Shown: positions 57,049-64,000 of the stretch, one piece after another | How positions within the stretch are numbered: position 1 is the stretch's first letter | Layout of the letters: every line of letters begins with the position of its first letter | Assembly: GCA_012845835.1 (NCBI GenBank) | Contig: JABAKD010000016.1 | Location: 15,765,625 to 15,829,624, forward strand | DNA from: Undaria pinnatifida | Lineage: Eukaryota > Sar > Phaeophyceae > Laminariales > Alariaceae | Direction of reading: 5' to 3' | DNA length: 64,000 nt | Notes under the pieces: model-generated | Databases searched by the model: none | What the model was told of the DNA's origin: nothing | What the model saw: the letters and a program-made list of their open reading frames with translations, nothing else | Position numbers and translations under genes: made by a program

Positions 57049-58322
57049 TTAGTCGAACTGGTACCTTGCCACACGATCTTCCATTTCATTTCTACGTTCC
57101 TCGACATGAAGCTTTAGTAATGGTAGGGCTGCTCCCCCCCCGTCTCTCCGGTTTCCCTTGATTCCTGCTCTTGACGCCCTTTTGCTGTGAGGCGTAACCA
57201 GCTCTTTCCACTCGCCTCTGTGCCATCTCGTCATGAGGCGATCCGCCGCGTCGACGATCCCCCGGTGCCAGTTCCCACTCTTCTTAGCCGCCCTCGGCCA
57301 TAAAACAGTCTCTACTCCGAACAGCATAGGGGAGCTATCCGTGGACCCCTCGATGGCCTTGAATACCCTGATGTCTGCTGACACTGGGCCTAATTATTTT
57401 CTGGTCGGCCTCGTCCCGGGCTCACCCCACCAGCCATCGTCCCGAACATCACGCGATGGGTCAGTCGCTCATTGGTCGTCCGTTGTACGGCTTCCGCAAA
57501 AGGGGGGCGTCGTTTGCGGATAGTCGTCTCAGCGCTCTCACGTTGTGCCTTCTTCAAAACCTTGGCGTACGACACGCGGTGGTCGGTGCGCTGTCGGCGC
57601 TGAAAGCCAATGATCCGTAGGAGGAGGTTGTGGTGTGCTGTTCGGAGTTCAGCGAAGTGCTCCTGGCCGAGAGTCCAAGTCACACACCCGTACAGAAGGG
57701 TCTCCATCACCTCGGTCTTTAGCAGGCGCACCTTTAATTTGAACGAGGCACCCTCCACATTGTACAGCTCACGCTTGAAACGATTGTAGCATGCCCACGC
57801 CAGTCGGATCGGTCGTTTAATCTTTGACATGATGTCGGCGTTTGCGTCGATAAGACCTTCCAGGTACAGAAACTCATCGTCTGCATATACCTCCGGCCCG
57901 CTGCTTCGACGACGAACGGTGAGGTCGGGAGCACCTGGTTGAGTGTGCGCAGCAGCATTGTTTCCGTTTTCTTTTCGGACACGGTGGATCCTGCTGCTTC
58001 GGAAACGGTCACAATGACAATCATCTTCGCAAGGCCTTCCGCCGACCTGGACACAATGCCTGCATCGTCGGCGTACAGCATGCCCCAGACTGACCTCCAC
58101 ACACATGCTAGTGGCTCAACCTCCACCCCGTTCCCCCCGAGGTCCTCCTCGAAGTGAACCAGGTCCCTCAAAATGCCTGGGTCCTCACTGAAGCGTACCA
58201 TAACGCCATGTATCGCAGCGTCGAAACATACATTGAAAAGAAGGGGCGACAAGACACATCCTTGCCGCAGTCCCTGAGTGACGTCAAACCATTCAGATTG
58301 CTTACCGTCATCCGTACGGTAT
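57049..58322 (-). pseudogene. LINE reverse-transcriptase fragment, 5'-truncated and frameshifted
   Basis: Minus-strand reading begins abruptly near 58322 in the RT palm: QGLRQGCVLSPLLFNVCFDA, then the catalytic box as YADD at about 58075-58064. The frame shifts near 57880 and continues with EFLYLEGLIDANADI, LLKTEVMETLLYGCVTWTL and RIIGFQRRQRTDHRV. It ends in a Gly/Arg-rich VSPGRGRP tail near 57400, with further 3' sequence to about 57049. This is the RT-to-C-terminus order of CR1/Jockey/RTE-like non-LTR elements. No endonuclease domain remains. Confidence 0.85.
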
Positions 58323-59308
58323 AATATGATTAAACATATTTACAGCTACAAGGGCTCCGCTCCGCGCGCGGCTGACGCCGCCCGCTACGCTTGCAAGAAG
58401 AATACAACCAAATGCGCAGGGGGCAGAAATAAGAGACCCAAGATTGGGTGCAACTAGCGATTGGATAATGGCAAGAGCTACCTGTGCAGAGTTGATTGCC
58501 CCATGCTGTGCTGTGTGCCTGTTGGCGATGCCACTTTCTGATCGGCAGTACACGAGTGTTATTTGCGAGAAAAAAAATCACGAAGAGCACCGGAGGACAA
58601 TCAAATAAAGACAGCCTAAAGAGGCCTACACACTTACATACGGGCACCTGGTACCTGGTACTTCGCGTAATACCTGGTACTGTTTGCTCGAAAGAAAAGC
58701 ACTGCGCAGCACGGCACAGCACAGCACCACAGGCCAAGGCACGGCACAGCACGGCACCGGACGGTGCTGCGCCTCTGAGCTATAGCTGGACTGAGCCAAG
58801 CTGGGAGTGCTTTTTTCTATTTCAACACCGTAGTACGTAAAAACTTGGTGTAGTATGACCGGTACTTGGTATGATAATTCGAATGATACCTAGCATGTAC
58901 GAAAAAGTAGGTACAGCAAAGCACACAGCACGCCACAGCACCGCACAGCACCGCGCCGCCTAACCCTAAATCAACAACAGTATCAACAACAGTGCATTCC
59001 TAGCTAACCTCAACTTAGCTAGGTCGGCAGCGCAGCGCAGTGTCGTGCGGTGCCGTGCTGTGCCGTGCTGCGCCGTGTTGCGCTGTGCTCTTTTTCTTAC
59101 ATACCGCAGTACCAGGTACCATTCGAAGTACCAGGTACCATCTGCCGGTATGTACGTGTGTACCAGGGCATTAATTAGCTGTTGCACTATTGCGCGGGCG
59201 TACCATTTGGATCATCATATCCGTTTTGCGCAACAGTCGCCGCGAGACTGGTTGCGCGCAGCGCAACACGCGATTTTGGGCGCGCAACAATTTTCGCCGC
59301 AGGTGAAG
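58323..59308. other. Intergenic, GGCACAGCAC low-complexity and TACCWGGTA clusters
   Basis: GCACGGCACAGCACAGCACC-type runs at 58700-58770 and 58925-58955, with the complementary GTGCTGTGCCGTGCTG at 59045-59095. The two sides can pair as an imperfect inverted repeat about 300 bp apart. Both carry paired TACCTGGTA/TACCAGGTA motifs (58652, 58671, 59110, 59129). No gene seen. Confidence 0.5.
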
Positions 59309-60848
59309 AAAAAAATGGGGCTCTTTTTGGGCAGACGACGGGAAGCGGTATACCGCAACCATTCCGCGCCACCGTGCGGCACAGCAGAATACACCTGGGT
59401 TTTTGACCCCGATCCGCGACGCTGATGGGTCCACTCAGCCTCGTACTGGTTTCTGGCCAGCTCCTTGCGGTACAACATACCGCGGCTTTTTAGCTCGGCC
59501 GTCACGGTTTTCTGGCGTGGCCCGCACCGCTTTCTGTCGGAAGCTATACCATGCGGACTGGCTTTGCCCGAGGCTCTTCACACGCTACAGCCTTGGAATT
59601 TCCGACCGAATCTCAACCATGGGCGCAACGTCATGTAACTTGCATAGAACTGCGCGCTTTCATATTTCGGATCTCTTCAGAGCAATCATTGCATGACCCC
59701 TTCGGCACACGACACGACCCACATACACGTATGTATGCATGGCGGGGAAAGGGGTGGGGGAAAGGGACTCAGGGGAAGTGACAGTCCCGCTAAACGCGGG
59801 CGACCCTCTCGGCGCACACGCACACCCATGGAAGTGGGTACGAGACTGCAAGGCTACAAGACTACATGTAGAACGCTATGTACAAGACTGCATGTAATAT
59901 ACTCCCAATTATTTCAAGGTCCACATTTCAACAGTAGAATGCCGTTGTTTCGTAGATAACCAGCAGTTTACGACTACAGATGGCGCCACCACTGAAGGAT
60001 CTCTTTTTTGGCACGAGGCTCGGTTCTTATTCTTATTTTCTTTCTGTGGGGCATCTTTGATAGGTTTTAGTGTATCGGTAGTGTTTTATAGGTTATTTTC
60101 CGGGCATCTCAAGGGACCCCAAGTTCTTAACTACCAAGTCTAAGTGGTGGCGCCCTCTCCCTGTGTGGATTTGAACAGAATACGGTGTACGAATACGCAA
60201 GGCGGACAAGAGAGTGGTGTGTGTGCATCGTTAGGGTCGATGGTGGCACGATCGGTAGCGAGCATTTAAGCAAAATGCGGTGTACGAATGTACAAGGCGG
60301 ACGCGAGGTGGTGTGTGTGTGCGCCGATATGGTCGCCCGCGTTTAGCGGGACTGTCACTCCCCCTGTGTCCCTTTCCCCCACCCCTTTCCCCGCCATGCA
60401 TACATACGTGTACGTGGGTTGTGCCAGCTGTGTATGGGTGAGCAGCGGTTCGTGCCGTGTGCCGAAGGCGTCTTGCAATGATTGCTCTGAACAGATCCGA
60501 AATATGAAAGCGCGCAGTTCTATGCATGCTGCATGACGTTGCGCCCATGGTTGAGATTCGGTCGAATATTCAAAGGCTGTGGGGCGTGAAGAGCCTCGGG
60601 CAAAGCTTGCCCGCATGGTATAGTTTCCGACAGAAAGCCGTATGAGTCACGCCAGAAAACGGTGACGGCTGAGCTAAAAAGCCGCGGTATGATGTACCGC
60701 AAAGAGTTAGTGTCAGAAACCGGTACGAGGCTGAGTGGACCAATCAGCGTCACGGATCGGGTTCAAAAATCCAGGTGTATTCTGCTGTACTGCACGGTGG
60801 CGCGGAATGGTTGCGGCATACCGCTTCCCGTCGTCTGCCCTTGTTTGC
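59309..60848. mobile_element. Large inverted repeat (~510-bp arms), fold-back element
   Basis: Left arm about 59320-59835 and right arm about 60340-60848 are inverted copies at high but imperfect identity: GGGCAGACGACGGGAAGCGG on the left against CCGCTTCCCGTCGTCTGCCC on the right; CAACCATGGGCGCAACGTCA against TGACGTTGCGCCCATGGTTG; GCTAAACGCGGGCGACC against GGTCGCCCGCGTTTAGC. A ~500-bp loop separates them. Short open frames in the arms mirror each other and have no recognisable domain. Confidence 0.75.
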
Positions 60849-60869
60849 ACTAAAAGGAGCAGAGTGGCC

Positions 60870-61295
60870 ACCAAACTTGGACAAAGATACGCAGCAACCC
60901 TGACGGTTGTTTGTAGGAATACAGACCTGTTTTGCGAAACGTTTACTGGCGAAAAAGAAACGCCTCCAAACGTGTGCTTATCCAAGCGTTGTATCGTGCC
61001 GACTTGCGATGTGAACATGGTGTCGGACAAGCAGACATCAGGGACAACGGGTACCACAACAGTAGGTGATTTTCGAAAATGTTGAAGGGAAAAACGAAAA
61101 AACAAGCATGCCCATAAAACACCAAGTGGGCGTCCTCGGACAAAAATACGCAGGAACCCAACGATTTTCGTACAGATACAGGCATGTGTTGCGAGATGTG
61201 CCCTAGCGAAAGAGCCGGCTTGTTCTGACCCGAGCGTTGTATTGTGCCAACTTGCGGCGAAAAACATGGCGTCGGACACGCAGACGTACGTGAGC
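60870..61295. repeat. Diverged direct repeats, ~170 bp x2
   Basis: GGACAAAGATACGCAGCAAC...GCGTTGTATCGTGCC...GGTGTCGGACAAGCAGAC at 60878-61040 and GGACAAAAATACGCAGGAAC...GCGTTGTATTGTGCC...GGCGTCGGACACGCAGAC at 61138-61286. They directly abut the right arm of the inverted repeat. Confidence 0.65.
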
Positions 61296-61795
61296 TTTTC
61301 GGTTGTGTGAGAAGATTTTTTCTTCTAGCACCGAATTTTTTACTCTAATTTGCTAATTCACGGGTGGGCGTCAGAGCTTACCTCTATTTTTGAGTAAAAG
61401 TGGGCATGACATGATCTGTATATAGCTTATAGACGCAAACCGAGAGCAAGAGGTTTTACCTTCGTGATCAATGATAGTGGTAGCTTGGGCGGTTCACTTG
61501 ATATGCCAGCTGAAAGCAAGAACAGGTTGATGTTCTTGCTCTATGATTTCCATCCAATTGTTCGCATCGCCCGTCGAAGAGTACCGCGTGACCATGATCA
61601 AGCGCATAGTAACCGCGGTATTAATGATCGCCTTACCCTGGCTTGGCGGGCATACGTTGACCGCTTTAAGACAACCGCAGGTCTTCGGCATATCAGACCA
61701 ATTTCCACGGAGACAGATACACTCATCGCATGTCAGGAAACACCGCTTAGCCTAATGTTACCGCACGAATATCTTCTCGTGCTATCGTGCTCCAG

Positions 61796-64000
61796 TCGCC
61801 CGGAGGCCCCAAGCCTGGACAGCCGGAGGAGGAGCGACACTGGGATTGCGCGTTCTCTGAGGGCGCGCGTTTTGGCAGAAATGAACAAGGCCAGCAAACC
61901 GTCAACGAGTACGTCCTCCTCCAGGAGATAGGTCGCGGTGCGTACGGTAAAGTATATCTATGCGAGCGGCGCGTCGGCGACGGCGTCAAGATCCCCTGGC
62001 GACGATTCGCGATGAAAATCATGAGCAAGCCCCGGCTGCGACGGCTCAGCGAGTACGTGAACATTCCGTCAGGCGGCATGCGGAAGGTCACTGCGGAGGA
62101 CAAGGTGCGCCGTCACGTGTGCAAGTGAAGTAATGATCGTCTGTAATTTTGAGGTCAATTTCACACGCCCCGACTGGGTAATTTTCAGGGCTGTTCACGG
62201 GTCAAAAGGTCAAACCTCGCGGGTCGGGTCGGGTCGGGTCAGCGCGAAATTCCGAGACGTCTTGATCCGACCCGACCCGACCCGATCCACAAGAATTTCG
62301 AGATGTCTTGACCCGACCCGACCCGACCCGCGAGATTTAAAACTTCTTGACCCTACCCGATCCGACCCGTGAGATTTTGAAAACCTCCTGACCCGACCCG
62401 ACCCAACCCGACCCAACCCCCGAGATTTTGAAAGCCTGTTGACCCGACCCGACCCGATCCGCCACACTCCGAGTGACCCGTGAGGTGCGGGTTTCATGCG
62501 GATCTGGTCGACTGGACCCGTGATATATCTCATGGGTCAAAGTCGAAAAGTCACGGTTCAAACATGTCTGGATACGTACCTTGGTCGGTTGGTTGGTTCT
62601 TGGCCCCTCGTACTTTTCCTAGGATATCGTGCTCTCTGTTTGTTTTACCGGCATTGTTTGCAGCATTATCATGTGGTGTGCGCGCGAAAAATGATAAAGA
62701 GGGCGCAACCCACGCATGAGCAATTAGCCACGCCCGTAGCGCTAGACCACCGGCTCGACCCGACGAGCGACCCGATGAGCGAGCTAGTTTTCTATGCAGT
62801 CCCCGGCCCCGGCAAGCAGCCTAGCTGAGCCGCCTCCAGCAGCAAGCCCACAACTGGGGCGATGGATCTGTCAGCAGAGGCTGCGATCCGCGAGGATGCG
62901 TTGTCTGCTGCTGGTGCTTGCTGCTGCCAGTGCTGCTGCTGTGCTGCTGCCGCTGCTTCGACGACGACTGCTCTTACTTTTTTACGTTCGGTCACATTTC
63001 GTACTAGTATGATGATTCTCGAGCTAGCTACTGTAACTATCTATGCAGTCTCCGGCCCCGGCAAGCAGCCTAGCTGAGCCGCCTCCGGCAGCAAGCCCAC
63101 AACTAGGGCGGTGGATCTGTCACCAGGGGCTGTGATCCGCGAGGATCCGGGGTCTGCTGCTGGTCCTTGCTGCTGCCAGTGCTGCTGATTCGGGACGACG
63201 ACTGTCCTTGCTACGTTTGATCACGTTTCGTACTGGTATGATGCAGTTCTCACCGGGTATCCAATGTGTACGTATACGTCGCACATGGGTTCCTTATACT
63301 GCCATTTGTCGTCTTTATTGTTGCACCCTGCCATGCAGCAAGAGTTTGTGGCCTGGCTTGTTTTAGTGGACTTGGATGGATGACAATATACCTGAATAAT
63401 ACTTACGGCGTCATCTGACACGGGGATTCGCGCAGTGATACTTTATGCCTGGTACGAGAAGTTGTTGTCTGGTTGATGTTGCTGGACGCTATGATAACAT
63501 ACGATCGGAGTATCGGGACGAGAGAGGCTTTCATGCAGGAATCGGCAAGTTGTGTATCATTTTCGGACATGCGGGTCGGATCCGCGGGTCCGACCCGCGA
63601 GGCGCCGGCACGACAAGGGCCTCCGGCAGGCAGCTGTATATTTGAAGAAGGCGAATCCGCAGGCCAGATCCACGGGTTCGACCCGCGGGTCAGCCAAAAA
63701 CAACCCACGGGTCGTGGTGGCTTGACCCGCGTATTTTGCGAATTTATAGCACTAGACTTGCAACGCTATAGGGTATCCACTTGTGCTAAATGTACTTGTG
63801 CTGGGCCTTTGAAATGATATACCCTACAAGTGCCCACCGGGCACTACCGTAGCCTCAACCCCCGCCTCCCTTGCCCCTCCTTCGCCACTGTGTACTGTGG
63901 CTCTAACGCTCTCGTGGTTTTTCGTGGTGTTCGCAGATGCGCCAAGAAATAGAGGTGATGCGGAATCTGTACCACCGCAGCGTGGTGCTCCTATTCGAGG
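61796..64000 (+). CDS. Protein kinase, CaMKK-like N-lobe (partial, runs off the window)
   Basis: Exon 61796-62104 and the start of the next exon at 63937 are joined in phase 0 across a GT-AG intron (62105-63936). The first begins after CTCCAG and has a ~40-residue lead, then NEYVLLQEIGRGAYGKVYLC with the glycine loop G-R-G-A-Y-G-K-V, and RFAMKIMSK with the ATP-anchoring lysine. SEYVNIPSGGMRKVTAEDK leads into MRQEIEVMRNLYHRSVVLLF, where the conserved alpha-C Glu is in QEIEVM and the H-x-x-V-V-x-L-x-E strand follows. The basic insert between beta3 and alpha-C is typical of CaMKK/SnAK upstream kinases, which phosphorylate AMPK/SnRK-type kinases. The catalytic loop and DFG lie beyond the window, and exons upstream of 61796 were not identified. 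Confidence 0.75.
62186..63735. mobile_element. GGGTC hAT-like element, second copy, right end missing
   Basis: Left terminus CAGGGCTGTTCACGGGTC matches the 18460 element. Then come the same GACCC/CGAGATTTT arrays, the same GGTTGGTTCTTGGCCCCTCG and TTTACCGGCATTGTTTGCAG segment, two CTG-rich ~250-bp direct repeats (from 62793 and 63045), and the CCGACCCGCG...CACGGGTCGTGGTGGCTTG segment. It stops at CTTGACCCGCGTATTTTGCG without the right array or inverted terminus. It fills most of the kinase intron. Confidence 0.75.

Noticed and set aside
1..64000. CRISPR arrays, bacterial operons, integrons or phage genes
   Set aside because: All supported genes are spliced and of eukaryotic type; direct repeats are dispersed or simple tandem duplications without spacer structure.

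Overview
The window reads as nuclear DNA of a complex, intron-rich eukaryote. Coding sequence is split into short exons (about 45-340 nt) by introns of 0.2-6 kb, and most of the remaining sequence is dispersed repeats, microsatellites and small transposons. A stramenopile, most plausibly a brown alga (Ectocarpus-like), fits the intron style and the mix of LINE fragments, GGGTC-rich DNA elements and CAG/AGT microsatellites. That assignment is inference. All gene models below were assembled by hand from splice signals, reading phase and remembered family motifs.

Layout. 1-0.6 kb: dead 3' end of a LINE. 1.4-14.8 kb (+): an NCS2/AzgA-like nucleobase permease, N-terminus not found. 14.8-22.8 kb: intergenic, dominated by a miniature LTR element (TRIM, 18187-20476) that carries a complement of a tRNA-Ser 3' half and is itself split by a 1.8-kb hAT-like element with perfect 8-bp target duplications. 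22.85-36.2 kb (+): a Golgi pH regulator (GPHR/GPR89, plant GTG) gene, 13 exons in continuous phase, 613 codons, with a duplicated exon-2 acceptor region. 38.4-40.1 kb (-): a BART-domain (CFAP36/ARL2BP-like) gene. 41.1-42.2 kb (+): three phase-compatible exons of an unrecognised gene. 45.0-54.0 kb (-): a six-exon 1-Cys peroxiredoxin (PRDX6 type), apparently complete. 55-61 kb: repeats, a LINE reverse-transcriptase fragment and a ~1.5-kb inverted repeat. 61.8-64.0 kb (+): N-lobe of a CaMKK-like protein kinase that runs off the window; its only complete intron holds a second GGGTC hAT-like element.

The genes are unrelated housekeeping loci (nucleobase uptake, Golgi/ER anion or G-protein function, cilium/Arl biology, peroxide defence, calcium signalling) and do not form a cluster. 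The novelty lies in the mobile elements: the TRIM family (two full copies plus a 35-bp solo-LTR relic with its own target duplication), the GGGTC hAT-like family, a 90-bp TTAA-flanked MITE, a repeat family ending in poly-C, and a strongly over-represented 9-mer TACCWGGTA.
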